A stretch of 64,000 nucleotides of DNA from contig NZ_JARVCO010000010.1 of the NCBI RefSeq assembly GCF_034531395.1, positions 372,001 through 436,000 of the forward strand. The letters are read 5' to 3'. Under the pieces are notes generated by a model. It did no database searches. It saw only the letters and a program-made list of their open reading frames with translations, and was not told the DNA's origin. Source of the stretch: Pontiella agarivorans. Its GTDB lineage: Bacteria > Verrucomicrobiota > Kiritimatiellia > Kiritimatiellales > Pontiellaceae. A program made the position numbers and the translations under genes. This document shows positions 35,281 through 42,027 of this stretch, one piece after another (within the stretch, counting starts at the first letter, position 1; every line of letters begins with the position of its first letter).

Positions 35281-35631
35281 TCATTCTTCTTTTTCTTCAT
35301 CTTTCAGATAAATAATTTGATTAAGTGACATTTCTAATAGTTTCACAACTTCATCGGTGTCAGGTGTTTCTACTGTCACGGAGTGTGTTTTGTTATCCTT
35401 ATCTACTGTCTGCACAGAAACTTTTCTTTGACCTTGTTTCTTTTTCATCCAAGTAGTGATTGCTTGAACCACCAGTGTTGATAATGCTCCGGCACCGAGC
35501 ATAATTAATTCAGCGCTGAAACCTTCAGCGTTGTTAGCTAGGAGAGCGCCTCTTTCATGTGAAATGCCAGCGTCATCTAATTCTGCTTCAATCTCGGGAA
35601 AGATTTCTGGCTGTGCATGTATTAATTTCAT
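35281..35631 (-). CDS. Small protein, possibly effector-associated
   Basis: A 116-residue protein from ATG 35631. The middle (AELIMLGAGALSTLVVQAIT) is hydrophobic, followed by TTWMKKKQGQRKVSVQTVD and an acidic tail. The order of hydrophobic helix, basic stretch and then beta strands recalls the EACC1 component of bacterial conflict systems, but this is a weak visual match. The hydrophobic region could be a membrane helix. It lies at the end of the cassette-like group. Confidence 0.5.
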   Translation of the reverse strand: MKLIHAQPEIFPEIEAELDDAGISHERGALLANNAEGFSAELIMLGAGALSTLVVQAITTWMKKKQGQRKVSVQTVDKDNKTHSVTVETPDTDEVVKLLEMSLNQIIYLKDEEKEE

Positions 35632-35844
35632 ATTTTTATCTAGCGAACAGTGTGTTGAGTCGCATGTTGTTATGCACTGCATATACCGATTCTGTTTATT
35701 CCCTTATCAGCCCGTGCAGTGTGCTGTAAAACGAGTTGTGAATGTTGCGATAAACTTTATGAGTATGCGGTTTGGTTGTAAAGAAAATGAGGACTGGGTC
35801 GGGGCGGACGGGGCGGACGGGGCGGTGCGGGATTTGATCCACAT
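35632..35844. other. Gene-free stretch with possible half attC
   Basis: GCGAACAGTGTGTTGAGTCGC (split: GCGAACAGTG / TGTTGAGTCGC) at about 35642-35662 resembles one arm of the attC-like elements. GGGGCGGAC repeats three times at about 35798-35823. No gene. Confidence 0.4.
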
Positions 35845-35930
35845 TTCCAATGGTTGGAAGGTGGGGTGATCGCATCGCGTTTATGGATCCGGAAAAACGG
35901 TTGGTTTATAAACGGCGCGGCGCGTGGTCT
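35845..35930 (+). pseudogene. Duplicated 5' fragment of hrpB
   Basis: TTCCAATGGTTGGAA, then CGCATCGCGTTTATGGATCC, then GGAAAAACGG...TTTATAAACGGCGCG parallels 38852-38935, which holds the palindrome, start and first codons of hrpB (TTCCAACGGTTGGAA ... CGTCGCGTCTATGGATCC). Only about 85 bases are shared. A hairpin GAACCGCCCC/GGGGGCGGGT follows at about 35946-35978. Confidence 0.6.
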
Positions 35931-36006
35931 GATTCGCTTGAAAAAAGAACCGCCCCGTCATCGAGCGCTGAGGGGGCGGGTAAATTGACGCTGTTGGCGT
36001 CATAAA

Positions 36007-36172
36007 GGATTCATACTACTCGCTAAAACATACGGGTATATTTTACCACCCGCTCCGCTGGAGGACACGGAGAGCACCGCGTCCTTCCTCTGTGTTCCTC
36101 TGAGTCCGCCGTGGTGAAACTTCGGAGATTCCGGACTACGAGGTTTATACCGAGAAGTAATCCAACCGGGTA
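36007..36172 (+). repeat. Dispersed ~165-bp intergenic repeat, copy 3
   Basis: Closest in sequence to copy 1: GCTAAAACATACGGGTATA, ACCACCCGCTCCGCTGGAGG, CACGGAGAGCACCGCGTCC, CCGCCGTGGTGAAACTTCGG and GAGGTTTATACCGAGAAG. It abuts the end of the ArsR gene. Confidence 0.65.
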
Positions 36173-36511
36173 TCAGGCTTCTTCGAAGTCCTGTGTGGTG
36201 CAGTTGTTGCAGATGCAGTTGAGGATGGAGAGGGCGCGGGGATCGCAGATGGAATACCACATTTCTTTTCCGTGGCGGGTGGAGCAGAGCAGGCCGGCGC
36301 GGCGCATCTGGTTCAGGTGCTGCGAGACCACGGCCTGGGCAAATCCGGTTTCTGCAACAAGGGCATGAACGGGAACTTCCTGTTCGCGCTCCAGAATTTC
36401 AATAATCCGCAAGCGCTGCGGATGCGCCAGCATTTTCAACGTTTCCGCCGCCCGCTGGAGCGTCTCGACTTTCAGTTTTCCCTGCCGAATGCACGGGGTT
36501 GTTTTGCTCAT
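36173..36511 (-). CDS. ArsR-family regulator
   Basis: A 112-residue winged-helix repressor: TLKMLAHPQRLRIIEILERE, then VAETGFAQAVVSQHLNQMRR and AGLLCSTRHGKEMWYSICDP. The classic CVC metal site in helix 3 is absent, but Cys residues occur in the wing and in a C-terminal CICNNC, so it may sense thiol oxidation or a metal through these. It lies 130 bases after the osmC stop at the end of a redox operon and probably controls it. Confidence 0.85.
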   Translation of the reverse strand: MSKTTPCIRQGKLKVETLQRAAETLKMLAHPQRLRIIEILEREQEVPVHALVAETGFAQAVVSQHLNQMRRAGLLCSTRHGKEMWYSICDPRALSILNCICNNCTTQDFEEA

Positions 36512-36640
36512 TTTTCAGTTCCCGGTTTTACGTTGAAATTCGGGCGGTGCACCGTATGTACCGCCATCTGTTTAAGCGTATATCGATTTCTACAGAATCG
36601 TCCTGCCGGAATCGAGCGTTTCCGTCCGGCAGCTGCGGAA

Positions 36641-37057
36641 CTACTGGATTTCGAGGGTCAGTTCGACGGGACAGCTCAGGGTATTGGAGAGCGGGCAGGT
36701 TTTTTCCGCCTGCTGCAGGGCTTTCCGGGCGGCATCGGCCTGGGCAGCATCCTCGAGCTCCAGAGTGACGGTTACAGAAATCCGGCTGAAAACGAGGCCG
36801 GAGGGCCCTTTCTCCATGGTGCCGGCGGCGTGGCTGCTGTAAGAGCGGAAGCCGATTTTTCCCCGGTTCAGGAAAAAGAGGGCGGAGGCCATGATGCAGG
36901 ATTCAACGGCCGCGGTCATCAGATCCTCCGGCGTCCAGAATCCTTCCGGGCCGCCGAATTCCGGCGGCGTGGCTACGTCGATGGCAGGCTTGCCTTCACA
37001 ATGGGCGGTTCCCTGTTTGTCGGTTTTCCATTCAACGGATGTTTGATAGGTCCACAT
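36641..37057 (-). CDS. OsmC-family peroxidase-like protein
   Basis: A 138-residue OsmC/Ohr-fold protein with the two reactive Cys positions in AVESCIMASALFF and KTCPLSNTL. OsmC/Ohr proteins reduce organic hydroperoxides using a thiol partner, here perhaps the adjacent thioredoxin, whose stop lies 14 bases upstream of this start. It could also belong to the YhfA or thiol-stress subgroups. Confidence 0.85.
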   Translation of the reverse strand: MWTYQTSVEWKTDKQGTAHCEGKPAIDVATPPEFGGPEGFWTPEDLMTAAVESCIMASALFFLNRGKIGFRSYSSHAAGTMEKGPSGLVFSRISVTVTLELEDAAQADAARKALQQAEKTCPLSNTLSCPVELTLEIQ

Positions 37058-37071
37058 GGGATTCTCCTGGG

Positions 37072-37386
37072 TTAGTGTGCCGATTCAATGGCCTGAATCA
37101 GCTGTTCTTTCTGCTGAACGCCGACCATCTGCTGGAGCACCTGCCCATCCTTGAAGAGAATCAGAGTGGGGATGCTGCGTACGCCGTATTCCGCCGCCGT
37201 GGTCGTGTTTTCGTCCACATTGAGTTTGGCCACCGTTGCACGGTCGCCGACGGCTTCGGCCACTTCTTCGAGAATCGGAAGCTGGAATTTGCACGGCCCG
37301 CACCACGGGGCCCAGAAATCGACCAGCGTTACGCCGGATGCAATGGTTTCTTTGAAGGTTTCATCAGTCACTATGGTTGCTTTCAT
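37072..37386 (-). CDS. trxA: Thioredoxin
   Basis: A 104-residue canonical thioredoxin with the active site FWAPWCGPCK at about residues 25-34 and the cis-Pro loop RSIPTLILFKDG. It reduces disulfides of peroxiredoxin and others in the cytoplasm. Directly between DUF302 and osmC genes on the same strand. Confidence 0.95.
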   Translation of the reverse strand: MKATIVTDETFKETIASGVTLVDFWAPWCGPCKFQLPILEEVAEAVGDRATVAKLNVDENTTTAAEYGVRSIPTLILFKDGQVLQQMVGVQQKEQLIQAIESAH

Positions 37387-37404
37387 GGTATTTCCTTTCT
37401 TTGC

Positions 37405-37884
37405 TTAGAGGGTGAGAAATCGGGTGAACTGTTTTTCATCGTCAGCGACGGGCCCGCCCATCACATCGGCGACCACGCCGCCGAACATGCGTCCCATCAG
37501 GCCGGTGTTCATGGTGGAGACATAGGTTCTGCCGTCGCTCTTCTGATAAACCGCCATACTGCAGGGCATCATGACGGAAACATACATGGCGTCGTCCGTA
37601 TTGAGAATCCGGTCGGCATAATCGGCCTGGCAGATTTTAAGCAGTGTGAGTTTCGGGATGCTTTTTCCGTGCCGGGCAATGCTTTTCTGCATATCCATTT
37701 TGCGGGAAAGAATCCATCCGCTGTTGGTGACGGCCTGTTCGAGCTGTTCGATGGTTTCTGTGTAGCCCAGCGGGCTCTCTTTTTCGTGCAGCATCATTTT
37801 CGGCATCACCGAGGCCATAGTGATGCCGGTCAGTAAAATGCCGCCGATCATTCCGCCGGCGAGCGTAACCACTGTTTTTTTCAT
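37405..37884 (-). CDS. DUF302 protein with membrane anchor
   Basis: A 159-residue protein with an N-terminal hydrophobic segment (residues about 4-27, GMIGGILLTGITM) and a DUF302 domain (SPLGYTETIEQLEQAVTNSG, CQADYADRILNTDDA, MPCSMAVYQKSDGRTYVST). DUF302 proteins are common near thiol and sulfur-redox genes but their function is not established. One Cys in MPCSM is typical. Confidence 0.85.
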   Translation of the reverse strand: MKKTVVTLAGGMIGGILLTGITMASVMPKMMLHEKESPLGYTETIEQLEQAVTNSGWILSRKMDMQKSIARHGKSIPKLTLLKICQADYADRILNTDDAMYVSVMMPCSMAVYQKSDGRTYVSTMNTGLMGRMFGGVVADVMGGPVADDEKQFTRFLTL

Positions 37885-37923
37885 TTTTCTGTTTCCTTAT
37901 AATCTGTCCGGTTCATCCGGCAC

Positions 37924-37953
37924 GCCGTCCGGGCGGGGGAATGACCGGACGGC
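37924..37953. promoter_or_regulatory. Intercistronic hairpin between DUF302 and peroxiredoxin genes
   Basis: GCCGTCCGG and CCGGACGGC, perfect 9-bp stem with a 12-base loop and no T-run. May stabilise or partly terminate the highly expressed peroxiredoxin message. Confidence 0.55.
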
Positions 37954-37966
37954 CCTGCAGGATGAT

Positions 37967-38662
37967 TTATGCGAGAATATCCTCGATGGTGACATAGCTG
38001 CCGACGTTGCCGGTCATGTTCTCTATATCGGTATTCACCGGGAGCGTCTTTTTGCCTTTGCGCCAGTTGGCCGGGCAGACTTCGCCGGTGGCATAGGCAT
38101 GCTGCCACGCTTCGATCTGACGGATCAGTTCGTTGACGTTGCGGCCGACGCTGTCGGCAACGGTTTCTTCGGCCACGACCACGCCTTCAGGATCGATGAT
38201 GAAGCGGCCGCGCAGGGCCACGCCTTCCTGTTCAATCCAGACCCCGAATTTACGGGCCACGTTGCCGGTGTTGTCGGCTCCCATGGTCAGCGTCAGGTCC
38301 TTGAGCAGCGGTTCGGTTTCCGCAAAACGCTTGTGGCTGAATTTGGTGTCGCCGGAAATCGGCAGTACGTTCACACCGAGCTCATTCAGCTTGTCCTGGC
38401 TCGCATTCATCGCGGCGATTTCGGTGGGGCAGACAAAGGTGAAGTCGGCCGGGTAGAAACAGACGACGGACCATTTGCCCTTGAGGTCTTCGCTTGATAC
38501 CGTCGTGTAGGTTCCTTTTGCGGCATCGTAGGCTTCGAGTTCAAATTCCGGCATCCGCCGCATGACTAATGTTGTGCTCATTTTCTGTTCTCCTGTCGTC
38601 GGTTGGTTTTCAGTTACAGCGGGTTCTTCGTCTTCAATGATCTTTCGTTTATCGCAGGGCAT
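37967..38662 (-). CDS. 2-Cys peroxiredoxin (AhpC/Prx1 type)
   Basis: It reduces peroxides with thioredoxin. The peroxidatic Cys is in YPADFTFVCPTE and the resolving Cys in GEVCPANW near the C-terminus. Two starts have good ribosome sites: ATG 38662 (AAAGGAAC upstream), giving 231 residues with a 27-residue hydrophilic N-extension, and ATG 38581 (AGGAGA upstream), giving the usual length. Both forms could be made. First gene of the redox operon; AT-rich repeats lie upstream. Confidence 0.92.
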   Translation of the reverse strand: MPCDKRKIIEDEEPAVTENQPTTGEQKMSTTLVMRRMPEFELEAYDAAKGTYTTVSSEDLKGKWSVVCFYPADFTFVCPTEIAAMNASQDKLNELGVNVLPISGDTKFSHKRFAETEPLLKDLTLTMGADNTGNVARKFGVWIEQEGVALRGRFIIDPEGVVVAEETVADSVGRNVNELIRQIEAWQHAYATGEVCPANWRKGKKTLPVNTDIENMTGNVGSYVTIEDILA

Positions 38663-38753
38663 AATACGTTCCTTTCGTAGCGTGTTCTCCAGTGTCATCG
38701 CCGTTTTCCGGCCGAATTTTCCGGAACCTTCAGCAGGAATTTGCCGTTGGTTT

Positions 38754-38795
38754 AGATATATACATATATAGATATCAGAATATGTAAATATGAAA
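38754..38795. promoter_or_regulatory. AT-rich inverted repeats between peroxiredoxin and hrpB
   Basis: ATATATACATATAT (38756-38769) and, inverted, CATATTTACATATTC (38779-38793) share ATATxTACATAT. This fits an ArsR-type operator in the divergent promoter region. Confidence 0.45.
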
Positions 38796-38851
38796 ATACG
38801 AAAAAGTTTCCCGTCGCGATGACAGACGGGGCAGGAGAAAGGCTTGAAAAC

Positions 38852-38866
38852 TTCCAACGGTTGGAA
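38852..38866. repeat. TTCCAA-CGG-TTGGAA palindrome
   Basis: Perfect palindrome 23 bases before the hrpB start. Confidence 0.6.
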
Positions 38867-38889
38867 CATTTGGTTATAACGTCGCGTCT

Positions 38890-41421
38890 ATGGATCCGAA
38901 AAAACTGCCGATTTATGAACTGCGCGATGAATTGTCTGAAGCGCTGAAGAACGGGAACCGCATGATTATCGAGGCGCCGACGGGGTCGGGTAAATCGACC
39001 CAGGTGCCGCAGATGGTGCTGGACTGCGGGAACGCGGGGCCGGGCGAAGTGGTGGTGCTGCAGCCGCGGCGTCTGGCGGCTCGGCTGCTGGCAAAGCGCG
39101 TGGCGTCCGAGCGCGGGGAACCGCTGGGCGGCGAGGTGGGCTATCAGGTGCGGATGGAATCGGCCGTTTCCGCAAAAACGCAGATCCGCTATGTGACCGA
39201 AGGGATTCTGCTGCGCCAGTTTCTGAGTGATCCGGAGCTGCGGGGTGTTTCGACGATTGTTTTTGATGAATTTCATGAGCGGCATATTTACGGCGACATT
39301 ACGCTGGCGCGTGCGTTGCATCTGCAGGGGACGCGGCCCGATCTTAAACTTATTGTGATGTCGGCGACGCTGGATGCGGGGCCGTTGCGGGAATATCTGG
39401 CGCCGTGCACCGAGCTGAAGAGCGAAGGCCGGATGTTTCCGGTGGAGATTTCGTATGCGCGGAAACGGATCGATTTCCGGCACCATCGGGTGTGGGATGC
39501 GGCGGCGGATGCGTTTGAGCAGGCGATTGAATCGGGGGCCGAGGGCGATGTGCTGGTCTTTATGCCGGGGGCTTTTGAAATTGCGCGGACGGTCGAGGCG
39601 ATCCGGTCGAAAAAATGTGCGCGCGGTTTTGCGGTGATGCCGCTGCACGGCGAGCTGCCGCCGGCGCAGCAGGATGCGGCGGTGGGCGAATGTGCGCAGC
39701 GTAAGTGTATTGTTTCGACCAATGTGGCGGAGACGTCGATCACGATTGACGGGGTCCGGATTGTGATTGATTCGGGGCTGGCGCGTATGGCGAGGTTTGA
39801 TCCGAACCGGGGGATTGATACGCTGCTGATTGAGCGGATCAGCCGGGCGTCGGCGGACCAGAGGAGCGGGCGGGCAGGTCGTACGGCGCCGGGAACGTGC
39901 CATCGGCTGTGGACCGAGCAGGAGCATGTGGCGCGGCCGATGCAGGAGCTGCCGGAAATCCTGCGGCATGATTTGAGCGAAGTGGTGCTGACGCTGAAAG
40001 CGGGCGGCATTGATGATATTTCAACTTTTCAGTGGCTGGAACATCCGGATCCGAAATCGCTGGCGCGTACGCTGACGCTTCTGTCGGATCTGGGGGCGCT
40101 GGATTCCGCCGGTAAATTGACCGGCATTGGAAAAAAGATGGTGTCGTTTCCGATGCATCCGCGCTATGCCCGGATGCTTTTGGCGGGCGGTGAATACGGA
40201 TGTGTGCGGCAGGCGTGTCTGATTGCGGCGCTGACGCAGGGCCGGTCGATTCTGGAGCGGAACAAAGGCGGCCGGACGCGCGGCCAGCGGGATGAGCTGC
40301 TGGGCGAGGATGATGTTTCGGATTTCAAGCGGCTGATGCGCGCGTGGAGTTTTGCGGATCAGAACGGTTACCGGGTGGAGGCCTGCCGGAAACTGGGGAT
40401 TCATGCGGGCGCGGCGCGGACGGTGAAGCCGCTGTATGAGCGGTTCATGAAGATGGCAAAGCGCGCGGGGCTGGAAATCAACAGCCGTGCACCGACGGAT
40501 GAGGATTTGCAGAAGTGTATTCTGCTGGCGTTTTCGGATCAGGTGGCGAAACGGCGGGATAAGGGTACGCTGCATTGCGCGGTGGTGCACGGCCGTTCCG
40601 GGGATCTGGATCGGGAATCGGTGGTGCGCGATGCGGAGCTGCTGGTGGCGGCGGAGATTACGGAGATTGAGGGGCGTGATCTGAATGTGAAGCTGAATCT
40701 CTGCACGGCGATTGAAGAAGTGTGGCTGGAGGAGCTGTTTCCGGAGGATGTTGAGGAGATTACCGAGGCGGTGTATGACCCGCGGACGAAGCGCGTTTTT
40801 TCCAAACATTGGAAGTCGTTCCGCGGTCTGGAGCTGAAGTCGAATATGAGCCCGGAGGTGGATCCGGATCAGGCGGCGGAGATGATTGCCGAAGAGGTGA
40901 TGGCCGGACGGCTGGATCTGTATAAATGGGATGATCAGGTGGAGAAATGGATTGCGCGGGTGAACTGCCTGGCGGCGGGCTGCCCGGATTACGGGATTCC
41001 GGAGATTGATGAAGAGGCGCGTCGGGCGATGATTCAGGAGATCTGTCTGGGGGCGGTGTGTAAAAAGGATCTGAAGGCGCGGCCGGTCTGGAAAACGGTG
41101 AAGTCGTGGCTGAATCCGGCGCAGCTGGAAATCATTGAAAAACAGGCGCCGGAGCGGATTAAACTGCCGAGCGGGTTTAATGCGAAGGTGCGGTATGAGG
41201 AGGGGCAGCCGCCGGTGCTGTCGGCCACGATTCAGAAGCTGTATGGTTTAAACGAAGTTCCGACCATTGGATTCGGTCAGATTCCGGTGATGGTGGAGGC
41301 GCTGGCGCCGAACCAGCGGCCGCAGCAGAAGACGCAGGATATGCAGTCGTTCTGGAACAATGCCTATCCGCTGATTAAAAAGGAGCTCAAAGGCCGATAC
41401 CCGAAACACGAGTGGCGTTGA
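38890..41421 (+). CDS. hrpB: ATP-dependent RNA helicase HrpB
   Basis: An 843-residue DEAH-type helicase. Motif I APTGSGKSTQVPQ (about 29-41), motif II DEFHER (about 125), motif III SATLDAG, and motif VI QRSGRAGRTAPG. Downstream are the helicase-associated HA2 region (SDLGALDSAGKLTGIGKKM) and the HrpB C-terminal domain ending with NNAYPLIKKELKGRYPKHEW, which separates HrpB from HrpA. It remodels RNA; its exact role in bacteria is unclear. Confidence 0.95.
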   Translation: MDPKKLPIYELRDELSEALKNGNRMIIEAPTGSGKSTQVPQMVLDCGNAGPGEVVVLQPRRLAARLLAKRVASERGEPLGGEVGYQVRMESAVSAKTQIRYVTEGILLRQFLSDPELRGVSTIVFDEFHERHIYGDITLARALHLQGTRPDLKLIVMSATLDAGPLREYLAPCTELKSEGRMFPVEISYARKRIDFRHHRVWDAAADAFEQAIESGAEGDVLVFMPGAFEIARTVEAIRSKKCARGFAVMPLHGELPPAQQDAAVGECAQRKCIVSTNVAETSITIDGVRIVIDSGLARMARFDPNRGIDTLLIERISRASADQRSGRAGRTAPGTCHRLWTEQEHVARPMQELPEILRHDLSEVVLTLKAGGIDDISTFQWLEHPDPKSLARTLTLLSDLGALDSAGKLTGIGKKMVSFPMHPRYARMLLAGGEYGCVRQACLIAALTQGRSILERNKGGRTRGQRDELLGEDDVSDFKRLMRAWSFADQNGYRVEACRKLGIHAGAARTVKPLYERFMKMAKRAGLEINSRAPTDEDLQKCILLAFSDQVAKRRDKGTLHCAVVHGRSGDLDRESVVRDAELLVAAEITEIEGRDLNVKLNLCTAIEEVWLEELFPEDVEEITEAVYDPRTKRVFSKHWKSFRGLELKSNMSPEVDPDQAAEMIAEEVMAGRLDLYKWDDQVEKWIARVNCLAAGCPDYGIPEIDEEARRAMIQEICLGAVCKKDLKARPVWKTVKSWLNPAQLEIIEKQAPERIKLPSGFNAKVRYEEGQPPVLSATIQKLYGLNEVPTIGFGQIPVMVEALAPNQRPQQKTQDMQSFWNNAYPLIKKELKGRYPKHEWR

Positions 41422-41484
41422 TCCGGACTTTACGCCGGGGTTGTGCCTGATATTCTGTATCTTTTAATCAAACAGGAGAGCGTT

Positions 41485-41919
41485 ATGCCGAAGAAGACGG
41501 TAAGTATTGAATCGAAACTGAATGAACAATTTGTGATCGAAAGCGATGTGCGCGGTCATAAGCTGGTGATTGACCAGCCGGCGAATGCGGGCGGGTCGGA
41601 TACCGGGGTTACCCCGTTGGAAATGGTGTTTGTTTCGCTGGCGGGCTGTATCGGCACCATCGGCCGGATTGTGGCCATGCAGAAACGAATTGCGCTGCGC
41701 GGTCTGTCGATCAAGGTGGAGGGCGATCTGGATACGGATGGGCTGCTGGGCAAACCGATCGAAGGACGCATCGGTTTTGAAGGTATCACGGTTACGGTGG
41801 ATGTGGATGCCGATATGACCGATGAAGAAAAGCAGGCCTTTATTCATGAACTGGACCGGCGCTGCCCGGTTTCTGAAAATCTGTTGAATGCCACTCCGGT
41901 TGAGGTGAAGCCGGCATAA
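41485..41919 (+). CDS. OsmC-family protein (second)
   Basis: A 144-residue OsmC-fold protein from ATG 41485 (AGGAG upstream), with reactive Cys in VSLAGCIGTIGRI and RRCPVSENL, and GVTPLEMV before the first. This wording is closer to the YhfA-like subgroup than to classical Ohr. Probable thiol peroxidase. It follows hrpB by 63 bases on the same strand. Confidence 0.88.
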   Translation: MPKKTVSIESKLNEQFVIESDVRGHKLVIDQPANAGGSDTGVTPLEMVFVSLAGCIGTIGRIVAMQKRIALRGLSIKVEGDLDTDGLLGKPIEGRIGFEGITVTVDVDADMTDEEKQAFIHELDRRCPVSENLLNATPVEVKPA

Positions 41920-41926
41920 TTCAGAT

Positions 41927-41969
41927 TTCCAGAGTTTGGAAAAAGCCGTCCGACAGGGCGGCTTTTTCG
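41927..41969 (+). terminator. Terminator preceded by TTCCAGAGTTTGGAA
   Basis: The 15-base palindrome runs directly into AAAGCCGTCC-GACA-GGGCGGCTTTTT, a strong stem with T-run, ending the osmC transcript. Confidence 0.85.
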
Positions 41970-42027
41970 TGTTTTACAACCTTTCCGGAATTGTGACAAA
42001 ATCGCTCGCTTTAATGTGGAGAGAAGA

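Noticed and set aside
38890-41421. HrpA instead of HrpB
   Set aside because: The length of 843 residues and the HrpB-type C-terminal domain fit HrpB; HrpA is much longer.
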